Below are positions 1 to 7,769 of a DNA stretch of 16,471 bases, in pieces. Below the pieces are notes generated by a model. That model had not been told where the DNA came from. It did not search any database and saw only the letters and a list, made by a program, of their open reading frames with translations. The stretch covers positions 1-16,471 of the forward strand of contig JAPLNJ010000596.1 in the NCBI GenBank assembly GCA_026692885.1, in the 5' to 3' direction. The first letter of the stretch is position 1; every line of letters begins with the position of its first letter. Source of the stretch: Planctomycetota bacterium. GTDB taxonomy: Bacteria; Planctomycetota; Planctomycetia; Pirellulales; Pirellulaceae. The position numbers were made by a program, and so were the translations under genes.

Positions 1-330
1 TTTCGCCCCTTCAGGGCTGGTGTTCTCAATCCTCTCATAACCCAGGGCGGCGCTACGCGGCTACGCCGCTCCGCTCTGCCCTGGGCTGATTTGTGGCTGC
101 CCCTTTGGGGCGAAAACCTGTGGATCACGATCAGGGGTGCCGTGAGGGGCCACTCGGTCATCCTTGATTTCGCAATCGCTCCGCGAAGCTAACCAGAATG
201 GAACAGAATACAGGCATTCGGGAAAACACCAATTCACGGTAAAATCAAACAAACTGAACACGCCAGGTCAGGACTCCTTTTCGAAAAGAGTCCTGCCCCC
301 TTTGTCCAAACCTGCCCCCTTTTTCCAAAC
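1..330 (+). repeat. Left arm of ~300-bp inverted repeat pair
   Basis: This stretch matches the reverse complement of 3471-3777 over nearly its whole length, at roughly 90 percent by eye. Its first ~115 bases are a structured palindrome: an outer pair at 1-9 and 107-115 (TTTCGCCCC / GGGGCGAAA) and an inner pair at 41-48 and 78-85 (CCCAGGGC / GCCCTGGG). The distal part ends with two GC-rich 'cccctttgtccaaac'-type units near 296-330. The repeat may begin before the window edge. No convincing gene is seen in 1-369. Confidence 0.85.
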
Positions 331-369
331 CACTGGGAAGCCTGTTCCCGCGGGAAAGGCAACGGTATC

Positions 370-639
370 ATGATGGCTATGGACACACTAACACTTGAAA
401 TCCCCGGAGACATTACCCGGGCTCTGCGTTTGCCGACCCAGGATCAGGAATCCAGGCTGCGTCTGGAGTTGGCCGTGGCGCTCTACTCACAGAACCTCTT
501 GGGGCTTGGCAAGGCGGCCGAGCTGGCGGAGTTGACGCCAGTGCGATTCGACGAGGAACTGGGCCGCCGCCACATCCCGATGCACTACGACGAGGCCGCC
601 TTGGCACAGGACGTCGCCTATGGGTGCGGTTGTCAGTGA
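370..639 (+). CDS. UPF0175 family antitoxin-like protein
   Basis: This 89-residue protein matches the UPF0175 family: an N-terminal strand (residues 4-14, DTLTLEIPGDI), a helix rich in Leu/Glu, then a helix-turn-helix-like segment (LLGLGKAAELAELTPVRFDEEL, about 42-64) and the usual ending around H67-IPMHYDEAALAQDV. UPF0175 proteins are commonly the upstream, DNA-binding partner of PIN-domain/DUF3368 toxins, and the next frame here (620-733) is such a toxin in remnant form, overlapping this gene by 20 bases. The start at 370 is preceded by a purine-rich GGGAAAGG stretch about 10 bases upstream; M4 at 379 is also possible. The gene looks intact. If the toxin is dead, it would be an orphan antitoxin. 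Confidence 0.8.
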   Translation: MMAMDTLTLEIPGDITRALRLPTQDQESRLRLELAVALYSQNLLGLGKAAELAELTPVRFDEELGRRHIPMHYDEAALAQDVAYGCGCQ

Positions 640-733
640 CACCTCGGTGCTCAATTACCTGACCAGACAGCACGGCTTCCGACTGCACGCGTCCATCGTG
701 AAGAAGGTGCTCAGACGCCGCGGGGGGCATTGA
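620..733 (+). pseudogene. PIN/DUF3368 toxin remnant with internal deletion
   Basis: An ATG at 620, overlapping the end of the UPF0175 gene, opens a 37-codon frame. Its beginning, MGAVVSDTSVLNYL, is a classic PIN-domain N-terminus with the first metal-binding Asp (D7). Its end, GFRLHASIVKKVLRRRGG, resembles the C-terminus of DUF3368 proteins, usually close to GFRLS..LY..VLR.AGE. Intact family members have about 150 residues, so the central ~110 residues with the other catalytic acidic residues are missing while the frame is kept. The overlap and order match a toxin-antitoxin operon. The product cannot form an active nuclease. Its stop (731-733) directly abuts the stop of the convergent beta-helix gene (734-736). 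Confidence 0.75.
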
Positions 734-3338
734 TCACTCGACCCGCTGAGCACTGTTGGGCACGGCTTCCACCACTGGCTGCACGACATCCTCGAACGTG
801 TTGCGACCGAGCACCACATTGCTGACATCGGGACCGAGTTGGATACCGACGGAGCTGTGTTCGATTCGATTGCCGTCAATCACCACGTCGCGGAAACGGG
901 AACCGCCCGGGCGCGGACCCGGCGGCTTGTCACCGACCCACGGCTCCACAACCAGCCGGTGGTTGTAACGCAGGGTGTTTCCGCGCAGAACATGACCGAT
1001 CGTCGAGGGCACGAACGCCGGCAACACGTCGTCCGCAAACAAGGGGACTTTCTTGTCCGGGGTATTGAAACGACTTTCCCTTGGTGATGCGCAGCCCGTG
1101 CGATGTCAGGCCGGTGTAACCGAACGGGGCACGTTTTTCCGGGTTGGCGCCCGGCATTCCGATCCCCGGATGGTAAGTGTTGGCGAAGCTGACGGTGTTG
1201 TTGCGGTACTGGACGAACCACCCCATCTGTCCCCAGATGCCCTGCGTTCGTTCGACTTTGCAGCCGTCGACGATGTAGTCATAGAACGATCCGTAAAGCT
1301 GTGCGAACGCGCTGGTGTCCTCGGCCTCGCAGTCGTACACGACCATGTGCCGCATCAGGGACCAGACGCCGACGGTGCTGGCGTCGTCGGGCACAATGTC
1401 CCAGGGGCGGTCGAGCGTCGCGTGGTCGGCCGTGTTGGCGGTGATGCGGCGGTACTGCCCGAGCCCTCGGCCATCGAGTACGATCGCAGCCATGCCGACG
1501 AACTCCTGCGGAATCCATTTCGCGTCTTTCGCACGGAACTCCGCCGGCTTGCTCTCGCATAATCGTCCGAGCCAAGCGGTCGTTCCGCCGTGCGCCCGGT
1601 AATTGCGGGGCGCGATTTCAACGGGGAGCGATTTGTCGAACGACGGCGCGAACGGTTTGTCGAGAAATACAGTATCTGTCGTGTTGCCGACAATCTGGGG
1701 TGTCTGAGTGGTTGTCAGGGTCCGCGGGTAGAAGATTGCCGCGCCGCCGGCGAAACAATCGGGCACCCAGTTCACGCCGTCGAAGCGGAGGAACGGTTTG
1801 CCGTCGCGCACTCCGGCCTCGGCGCACGGTCCCCAATGTTGACTGACGGGCCGGGCGGTCGGCAGCGCGCTGATATCGCAGGTCATCGCCTCGCGCTCAC
1901 CGCGTTCGAAGTTCCAGCTGCGATTGTGGGCCGAATAGACTCGCTGGAGGCCGAGCCAACCCCAGCCGAAGGACGACGCGCAGCGCAGTTCGTTATCTTC
2001 GCACACCAGGTCCAGCGCGCCGCCGCCCAGGCAGGTCCAGCACGTGCCAAGCTGGTTGGAGAACTTGTTTCGCACGACGCGCCCATTCGCTATGTTGACA
2101 AACTGCTGATTCGCGCCCTGGAATTCACAATCGCTGACCTCGAAGTTGCGCAGATCGTAAGCCCGGAAATTATGGACGGACGACTCCGCGTATTTCTTCG
2201 CCAGCGTCGTCGCCCGTTCGGGATGGCCGACGAGCAACCAATGTTGAAAGCGGACCCGACGGAAGAACTTGTCCCGCGACGCTCCCCACGACCGCAGCTT
2301 GTCGATCAGTTCGCGCGGGATCGACCGGTAGTAGCACAGCTCCAAGCTCAGGTCGCAGAACGTCAAGTCCGCCTTGCGCGCCACGAAGGTCAGGTCCTCG
2401 ACGGCATACCGCGACGAACCAAAGACAACCGCTTTCATGAAATCTGTTTCGGCCTGGGGTTCGTCCACCGGCCACTTCAGCAAGGACGCCTCACGCCCGG
2501 CGCCGCGTAGGGTCGTGCATTCCGGTAGGAAGAGCCAATCACTCAGCCGGTACGTGCCCCACGGCAGAAAGACCACGCCGCCGCCGTTTTCCTCGGCCGC
2601 CGCCAACGCTTCCCGAATGGCCTGAGTGTCATCCGCGATATCGTCGCCCTTCGCGCCGAAATCGCGGACGTTGAAAATCTTGTCCGGCCAAACATCGGGC
2701 TGTTTGATTTCCACCGCCAAAGGCGCACTCCACGCCGCATCGCCACCATGGCCGTTGTGCATCCGCAACTCATAGGTGCCCGGCGCAAGCTGGCCGGGTA
2801 CTCTGGCGATCAGCGAGAACGGTTCCGCTCTTGTCACGGCGAGCGGCACGGAATCGCCGCCTGATTTTGGGCGCAGTTGCAAGCGTGGCTTGGGAGCGGC
2901 GTCACCGCGTAGCGTGATGTTCTTCCCGACCACCTGCACCTCGGCATCCGGCGGCGCCTGGTTCACGTCGAGCCCCGGCCGCAAGGTGGTCGGTTGCAGG
3001 AACCACAACTCCGGCCGGTTCACGATCCACGGTTCGCGTCCGCCGAAGTCCACCGCGAACACGCCCAGTGGCAAATGCGAGGACAACACAAATTTCAAGG
3101 ATGCGTCGCACGCCTGGATCGTCGGTGCGGGCTCCGGCGCACCGTCGGGCAGCGAACGCACCTGCACCAGTTTGCTTTCGCGAAGGCCGCCGCCGTACAA
3201 CAGCACGACGTCTCCCGGTGCTGTTTGGTCCGGTCCCCAAAATACTACGGGGACAGCCTGCTCTGCCGACGCCGCCGGCGGCGCCAGCAGGATGGTCGCG
3301 GTGAAGACTGCCAGAGTCGCACGTGTTGTCCGATTCAT
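734..3338 (-). pseudogene. Secreted pectate-lyase-like beta-helix protein, frameshifted near 1073
   Basis: This gene encodes about 867 residues when one frameshift is bridged. The start at 3338 is chosen because it begins a clear Sec signal peptide (MNRTTRATLAVFTATILLAPPAASA, cleavage after ~25); an ATG 78 bases upstream would bury it. Residues ~27-215 look like beta-sandwich repeats. From ~219 a pectate-lyase-3/GH55-type beta-helix begins (KIFNVRDFGAKGDDIADDTQAI; GGGVVFLPWGTY; TTLRGAG). The frame holds to about 1075 and then turns to nonsense, while another minus frame carries on from about 1072 to 734 with RFNTPDKKVPLFADDVLPAF and beta-helix rungs such as VIDGNRIEHSSVGIQLG. Removing A1073 joins both parts. 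The likely role is extracellular or periplasmic polysaccharide binding or cleavage; the substrate is unknown. A sequencing indel is a real alternative to decay. Confidence 0.8.
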
Positions 3339-3470
3339 GGGCGAAGGCATTTCCCAAGTCGTCGTTGCCACACATGACAAAACCGCCATGGTAACGTCTT
3401 CGCGGCCGCCGAGCAAGACACCTCGCAGCGCCGACGGGACACTCAGTCCGGGGTGTGAGTTCGCTTGACC

Positions 3471-3777
3471 ACCGGGTTGGACAAAGGGGTCAAGGGTTGG
3501 ACAAAGGGGTCAGGACTGGCGTGTTCAGTTTGTCTGATTTTGCCTGGAATTGGTGTTTTCCCGAATGCCTGATTCTGTCCCATTCTGATTTGCTTCGCGG
3601 AGTGATTACGAAATCCAGGATGACCGAGTGGCCCCTGGGGCACCCCTGATCGTGATCCACAGGTTTTCGCCCCAAAGGGGCAGCCACAAATCAGCCCAGC
3701 AGAGCGGAGCGGCGTAGCCGCGTAGCGCCGCCCTGGGTTATGAGAGGATGGAGAACACCAGCCCTGAAGGGGCGAAA
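3471..3777 (-). repeat. Right arm of ~300-bp inverted repeat pair
   Basis: The reverse complement of this segment follows 1-330 closely, including TTTCGCCCC, the CCCAGGGC palindrome, the TGTGGATCACGATCAGGGG core and GGCATTCGGGAAAACACC. It differs by scattered substitutions and a two-base loss in the inner palindrome (gctgggct for gccctgggct). Its outer end carries two tandem 19-base units, GGGTTGGACAAAGGGGTCA, at 3474-3492 and 3494-3512. Together with the left arm it brackets the antitoxin/PIN remnant and the beta-helix gene. Confidence 0.85.
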
Positions 3778-3827
3778 CAAGGGTTGGCCGCATCGGACGA
3801 ACGATGCGTGCGGGATGAACCGATTTG

Positions 3828-3943
3828 TTTCGCCCTTTCAGGGCTACCGTGCTAAATCGAACCCGTACCCAGGGCGTCGCTCTGCGGCTGTCGCCGCGAC
3901 GTTTTGCCCTGGGCTGATTTGTTTTGGCCCCTTTGGGGCGGAA
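3828..3943 (+). repeat. Third, partial copy of the palindromic repeat
   Basis: It starts TTTCGCCCTTTCAGGGCT, holds a CCCAGGGCG...GCCCTGGGCTGATTTGT core and ends CCCCTTTGGGGCGGAA. This is the same plan as 1-115 in the same orientation, but the sequence between the landmarks is more diverged. It lacks the ~200-base distal part of the two long arms, so the ~116-base palindrome appears to be a unit of its own. Confidence 0.75.
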
Positions 3944-4218
3944 GAGTAGTGGATCACGCCGGCCTCCGCCGGGAAGCCTTCCCCAGCCCCAAACGCGGAA
4001 TAGAAACAGAATCAACCGTTTGACCTCTCGCTCTACGCTGACGGGGCGGTCAGGGAAAATTGAGGGACGAAGAGCAGGCTAGCGCAGGGCTGCTTTGTGG
4101 CGGCCGAGCAAGCAGAACGCCGGCTAGCCCCGAATGTCCAAATCGTCAGCTGAAGGCGGTGCACCATCGAGACGTTGAGACCGGCTAATGGACTACGTCC
4201 CTTCCTCCGTTTATCAAC
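3944..4218. other. Intergenic stretch, no gene recognised
   Basis: No frame with coding character or recognisable RNA gene was seen between the partial repeat and the HNH gene. The only weak structure is GGCTAGC-like matter near 4076-4135 (caggctagcgcagg and ccggctagcccc), which may be another degraded dispersed repeat. Confidence 0.4.
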
Positions 4219-4902
4219 CTAACCCGCGCGAGGAAGTATTTCACGAAACCGCTTCACAGACTTCAGGGGCTTTGTGCGATGGATCATTCGGTGGCAGTTC
4301 GAGCACAGCAGGCTCAAGTCTTCAAGCCGAATGACGACTGGCGAATTCGACTCGCTGAACGGGCGATTATGGTGAACCTCGCAGAAGTCGATTCCAAGCC
4401 CAGGATACGATTCACGAAAGTCGAAGCCGCAGGCCTGGCATTGAAGGCGTCCAGTTCGTAAGAGGGTTTCCTCCTTCTTCGCGTCGACAATCCCGCGGTC
4501 GCGCTCACGACGCAGGTGATTTACCAGACGAAATTCCCCCTCAATTGCCGAAGCATCGACGTCTCGTCCGAATATCTCGTCCGCTGTAATCGGACGATAC
4601 GCCCAACGGCCAGCGATTTTTTTGCGTTTGAAGTATGCTGCCCAGTCCGAATTGCTGCCCAGATGGGTGATCTGCTGACTGAACCACGCGACCATGTTCG
4701 ACGCGAGGGCTTGGCGGTCCCGTCCCCAGCCGCGCGCCACGGCCCTTCGAAATATCGGATCGGCAAGGGAATCCTCGCTCAGGGCGATGGCGATATCCCG
4801 GTGCCTGACGAAGTCGCCTACAACGAGATGTCGAGCGGTGATCACCCTCGCTATTGCCGGGAAAATATCGGCCTGCTTGAAATACTTGAAGTATTCACTC
4901 AT
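4219..4902 (-). CDS. HNH endonuclease with N-terminal DNA-binding-like domain
   Basis: This 227-residue protein has a typical HNH/McrA-like zinc-stabilised nuclease at its C-terminus: C155-x2-C158, then E175-V-H177-H178, then C200-x2-C203-H204 and H208 (LSLLCSNCHRMIH). The usual central Asn is Asp196 (LEDLSLL), which is common in this subgroup. The four cysteines would bind structural zinc, and the histidines form the metal-dependent cutting site. Residues 1-125 are helical and end in a W/Y-rich KRKKIAGRWAYRP segment, perhaps DNA-binding. The ATG at 4902 has GGAG about eight bases upstream. The gene lies 62 bases downstream of a truncated esterase on the same strand and has no evident partner. 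A restriction or phage-defence role is likely but inferred; a solitary mobile HNH gene is the alternative. Confidence 0.85.
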   Translation of the reverse strand: MSEYFKYFKQADIFPAIARVITARHLVVGDFVRHRDIAIALSEDSLADPIFRRAVARGWGRDRQALASNMVAWFSQQITHLGSNSDWAAYFKRKKIAGRWAYRPITADEIFGRDVDASAIEGEFRLVNHLRRERDRGIVDAKKEETLLRTGRLQCQACGFDFRESYPGLGIDFCEVHHNRPFSESNSPVVIRLEDLSLLCSNCHRMIHRTKPLKSVKRFREILPRAG

Positions 4903-4964
4903 TCTTCACTCCGGCGACTGTGTTGAAGAAGATCCTCACATGACAAAACGGGCGGATGCGAGTT

Positions 4965-5648
4965 TCATGGTAGACGTTTCGGCAGCGCTGTCAAAGCCTC
5001 GGACGGGGCCGCCAGCGATGCCCGGCTCATCCACGATTCGACCGGGTATCCGCTGGACACACTGAGGATGCCGATGGGTACGTGCAGTTCGGCGGCCAGC
5101 GCGCGTCCGAGAAGGCACGCCTGGGCAGGGAGTTGCCTGAGCGTCGCGTTCTGCACCGCGGTCCAACGCCCTTTCAGATCGGTCTGCGGTTGGCGCGCCG
5201 TGCCGGGCGTCACGCTGAACACGCGAACCGGCGGAGCCTGCGGATCGTTCGGCAAAGCGTCCGCATCGATGCCGCGCCTGCCGACCTCGCTGCCGCCTGC
5301 GCACAGCCACACGTCGCCCACGAGGACAGCGAACGATTTGAGATTTCGGATTTTGGATTGCGGATTGGCGGAGGTGACGAGCAGTTCTCGCGGCTCCGCG
5401 CTGGCAGACATGGGGTCCAGTGTCACGAGCCACCGGCCCGCGGCGTCCGCCGTGGCGGCCTTCTTCTGGTCCGCGAATTCGACCGTGACGGCCTCGCCCG
5501 GTTCGGCCCAACCCCAAACCGGCACCGGCTTCTCGCGCTGTAAGACGACTTGGTAGGAGAAGACCGGAGCAATCTTCAGTTCGCCAGCCTGCAGACCGGC
5601 CGGCGAGACCAGCAGCAAAGCGGACACAAGATGAAGTGTCTGTTTCAT
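4965..5648 (-). pseudogene. Truncated sialate O-acetylesterase (N-terminal portion)
   Basis: The start at 5648 has AGAGGAAC upstream and begins a signal peptide (MKQTLHLVSALLLVSPAGLQA). Residues 24-94 are the family's beta-sandwich (SYQVVLQREKPVPVWGWAEPGEAVTVEF; GRWLVTLDPMSASAEPRELLVTSAN). VLVGDVWLC (108-116) should be followed by the nucleophile motif SGQSNM but instead reads AGGSEVGRRG (117-126), so the catalytic Ser context is lost. Residues ~165-211 resemble the family's GGxxxEaWtS region (SSGYPVESWMSRASL), after which the frame stops at 227; intact members have about 450-550 residues with the catalytic His near the end. The downstream part has been replaced by the HNH gene region. It would have removed acetyl groups from glycans in the periplasm. 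As it stands it is almost certainly inactive, at best a binding remnant. Confidence 0.8.
5337..5366 (-). repeat. In-frame 'NPQSKIRNLK' short-repeat insert
   Basis: Inside the truncated esterase, residues 95-104 are encoded by a low-complexity run of AATCC-AAAATCC-GAAATC units (reverse strand). The surrounding protein aligns with its family on both sides (RELLVTSA before, VLVGDVW after), so this looks like a short repeat that entered the frame without breaking it. I recognise this kind of (GGATTTT)n-like insert from other bacterial genomes, but I cannot count copies here. Confidence 0.6.
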
Positions 5649-5737
5649 GATGTTCCTCTGGTCGGTGTTCATGTCTGGACGATTCGCGTGGGCCGGAGCA
5701 AGGTCATGTGAACCATTATTGGCCGGGCGCACGAGGA

Positions 5738-5769
5738 TGTCAGTAGGACGGGGTGTCAGTAGGACGGGG
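5738..5769 (+). repeat. Two 16-base tandem units
   Basis: TGTCAGTAGGACGGGG occurs twice back to back (5738-5753 and 5754-5769). It sits directly at the upstream edge of the TIR fragment and may mark the deletion or insertion junction that removed the N-terminus of that gene. Confidence 0.85.
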
Positions 5770-6034
5770 GCTCCTGGCCGTCGCGGCCCGGCACCGGTCC
5801 GGGATCTACCCGGAGGCGCTGCTGGCGATCGAAGAATACCGCCAACTGCCGCCGGGGAGCATCTACCTGATCCCCGTCCGCCTGTCCAAGTGCGAAATCC
5901 CGCCCATCGAACTGACCCCCACCCGCACCCTGCAAGACCTCCACTGCGAGGACCTCTTCCCCCCAGACCACCGCCCCGCCGCCTTGGCCCGCCTCCTCCA
6001 ATCCCTCGCCGCCGCCAAACGGGAACGCAGGTAG
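5770..6034 (+). pseudogene. C-terminal fragment of a TIR-domain (TIR_2) gene
   Basis: The frame read from about 5770 to the stop at 6032-6034 gives GIYPEALLAIEEYRQLPPGSIYLIPVRL, SKCEIPPIEL, LQDLHCEDLFPPDHRPAALARLLQSLAAA. This fits the last half of bacterial TIR_2 domains, where a helix (EI..AL...), a P.G.IFLIPVRLDDC strand and a W.DLF...G..RLL..L tail are usual. The N-terminal part with the NAD-cleaving Glu and the BB loop is absent, and a 16-base tandem duplication occupies the place where it should join. No ribosome-binding site precedes it. Third positions are extremely C-rich compared with neighbouring genes. TIR proteins of this kind act as NADase effectors in antiphage defence; this piece is a remnant only. 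Confidence 0.65.
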
Positions 6035-6109
6035 ACGGTTTCCGCGGAAGGACCGACAACACATCTTGGGATGATCTTACAAGCAAGGCAGGGTTGGCAG
6101 GAAAATCAG

Positions 6110-6161
6110 GGCAGGAAGATGGGACACCGGGGTCTTCATGTTTCTGCCCCCATTTCTTGCC
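6110..6161. repeat. Short imperfect inverted repeat
   Basis: GGCAGGAAGATGGG (6110-6123) faces CCCCCATTTCTTGCC (6147-6161), giving an imperfect 14-bp stem around a 23-base loop. It lies in the gene-free stretch between the TIR fragment and the end of the lipoprotein gene (6035-6271), where nothing else was recognised. It is not followed by a T-run, so I read it as a dispersed repeat and not as a terminator. Confidence 0.5.
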
Positions 6162-6271
6162 AGCTCTTTGTACTTGCGGCGGCGTCTGGAATCGCACCCC
6201 AGGGACGAAGGGCTCGCTGTCGCCCTACGCTCAACGCCGTTCATGCCTGGTCAGGCGGCCAGAACGAGGGA

Positions 6272-6659
6272 TCACTCGGGCTCGCGAGCTTCGCGGAGGC
6301 GGGCCAGTTCGGTGTAGATGTCGTCTTGCAGCGACTTCAGGGTGACGCTGAGTTCGTCGAATTCGGGGGGGCTCAGGAACCCGTCGGCGCGCAGCGGGAA
6401 GAGCATGCCGAACGCGAACGCGGCGCCGCGGAGCGCCCGCTTCAGTTGGACCAGCGACAGGCCGGACGGCGGTTCGAAATCGGGACTGCCCAGCGCCTGG
6501 GCCAAGCCGCCGAGCATCTCGCCCGCGGCACCGCGCAGACTGCGGAAATTCTCGTGCTGCCGTTCCGAAGACCGCGGTCGAGCAGGCCAGGAGCGTGGAA
6601 GGTTGCGCCAGCCACACGGCCAGCAGGTAAAGCAGAACTCCCGCTGTGTTGTTGTGCAC
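6272..6659 (-). pseudogene. Small predicted lipoprotein, apparent frameshift
   Basis: A GTG at 6659 is preceded by a strong AAGGAG six bases upstream and begins VHNNTAGVLLYLLAVWLAQPSTLLAC. This is a signal peptide ending in a lipobox (L23-L-A-C26), so a lipoprotein attached to a membrane is predicted. Shortly after the Cys the coding character moves to a second minus frame (HENFRSLRGAAGEMLGGLAQALG ... LQDDIYTELARLREAREPE, stop at 6272). The switch lies between about 6555 and 6582. Bridged, the product has about 128 residues, mostly helical. I do not recognise the family. It is 29 bases downstream of the SGNH hydrolase gene on the same strand and likely shares its transcript. The frameshift may be genuine or a sequence error. 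Confidence 0.55.
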
Positions 6660-6688
6660 GTGGAACTCCTTCCTGACACTGCAAGAGT

Positions 6689-7543
6689 TCACTTCATCGT
6701 CTGCTCGATGGACGCTGCTACGGCTTGGCCGAGGAACTCGTAGCCCTTCCCATTGAAGTGAACGTCCTTCGGGTTTTGCATCTCGGCGAGGTGCGGCGTG
6801 ATGGCGGTGAACAGATCATCGATGGCGATGCCGTGCCGGGCCATGAGCTCGGCGGCGGCTCGGTTGTGCTCCACGATGGAAACGGCGGTTTGCTTCTGCG
6901 CGGGATCATCCGGGATGGGAGTCGTGCTGGCCCAGATCAGCTTGGCGCCCGTCTGCTGCATGCGCTCGATGAGCCGCTCCAATCGCTCCGTGTAGTCTGC
7001 GATAGGCGTGCCGCGGTCGTGGATTCCGAAATTGAAGTGGATCACCGCCCACTTTCCGTCGCCGAGCCAGACGTCGATGTTCTTGAGGCCACTGGCCGTC
7101 GGCCCACAATTGGCTGGGGCCCGATGCACGTTGGCTTTGCCCGCCAGGGCCTTTCGCACGGCCTGCGTGTAGCCGCGCGATACCGAATCACCGATGAGCA
7201 GCACGCGTGGCAGCTGCGGGTCGTCCGGCACAAAGTCCCAGGCGTTCGAGCGGCCCGCGACCTTGTCGTGCTTGTGAAGCGGCAAGTAGAAGCTGCCCAG
7301 CTGATCCTGCAACACGCATTCCCAGACCTGCTGCTCTGGCGACAGCCCGGCGATGAGGGCCTGATACTTCGCGTCGATTTCCGCCTCGGCCTTCGCCTTG
7401 CGGGCGGCGGCCTCGGCGGCGTTCGTCGGTTCACCAGGAGCGGATTTGCCAGGGCTTTGTGCGAAGGTAACCCAGGTGGTCAACAGCGCGCAGGCCAAGC
7501 TGAAGACGGAACAGCGGCAGCTACGAGCGAAGCTGCTTGTCAT
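6689..7543 (-). CDS. Secreted SGNH/GDSL-type esterase
   Basis: This 284-residue protein starts at 7543, where AAGGGA precedes the ATG and a signal peptide follows (CSVFSLACALLTTWVTFAQ, cleavage near 29). Residues 42-60 form a short Ala/Glu/Lys-rich helix. The hydrolase domain has block I LLIGDSVSRGY with nucleophile S120, a block II-like NCGPTASGLKNI (145-156), HFNFGIHD (169-176) in place of the GxND block, and block V D260-V-H262 with the catalytic Asp and His. The full triad is therefore visible. It probably cleaves ester bonds, such as acetyl groups on polysaccharides, outside the cytoplasm; the exact substrate cannot be told. It is the first gene of a probable two-gene operon with the small lipoprotein downstream. 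An ATG far upstream (7795) would lose the signal peptide and runs through a repeat. Confidence 0.85.
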   Translation of the reverse strand: MTSSFARSCRCSVFSLACALLTTWVTFAQSPGKSAPGEPTNAAEAAARKAKAEAEIDAKYQALIAGLSPEQQVWECVLQDQLGSFYLPLHKHDKVAGRSNAWDFVPDDPQLPRVLLIGDSVSRGYTQAVRKALAGKANVHRAPANCGPTASGLKNIDVWLGDGKWAVIHFNFGIHDRGTPIADYTERLERLIERMQQTGAKLIWASTTPIPDDPAQKQTAVSIVEHNRAAAELMARHGIAIDDLFTAITPHLAEMQNPKDVHFNGKGYEFLGQAVAASIEQTMK

Positions 7544-7613
7544 GGTTTCCCTTTCTGGTCGGCGTCGTCGGTTTTCTTCTTTGTACTCCGATCTAAGTAT
7601 CGTTCGAGGAATA

Positions 7614-7724
7614 GGTGAGCGGAATGGCGCTAGCCACCGGTTCCAGGTCGTTCGGATTGGCTGCCGATGAAGACAGGCCTCGCTTTCCCGGCCAGAACCC
7701 GCGGCTAGCGCCTTGCGGCTCACC
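7614..7724. repeat. 111-bp element with imperfect 27-bp terminal inverted repeats
   Basis: GGTGAGC-GGAATGGCGCTAGCC at 7614-7640 is matched in reverse by GGCTAGCGCCTTGCGGCTCACC within 7698-7724. The GGCGCTAGCC and GGTGAGC blocks are exact. It lies upstream of the SGNH hydrolase start and downstream of the McrBC-like operon, so it could mark the boundary between them. I recognise similar GTGAGCC..GGCGCTAGCC palindromes as dispersed repeats in planctomycete genomes. No T-run follows. Confidence 0.7.
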
Positions 7725-7769
7725 ATGTCCGGGTGCAAAGTAACTGGCATTGGGCTAGTGCCTGGCCGC

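Noticed and set aside
1590..2510. 306-codon open frame antisense to the beta-helix gene
   Set aside because: No recognisable domain; the opposite strand has signal peptide, pectate-lyase motifs and consistent codon use.
3474..3512. Start of a tandem array or integron-like site
   Set aside because: Only two 19-base units are present; they look like the duplicated outer end of the long repeat arm.
5649..6197. Upstream extension of the truncated esterase frame to 6197
   Set aside because: The added residues are Gly/Arg-rich noise antisense to the TIR fragment, and the signal peptide with ribosome-binding site fixes the start at 5648.
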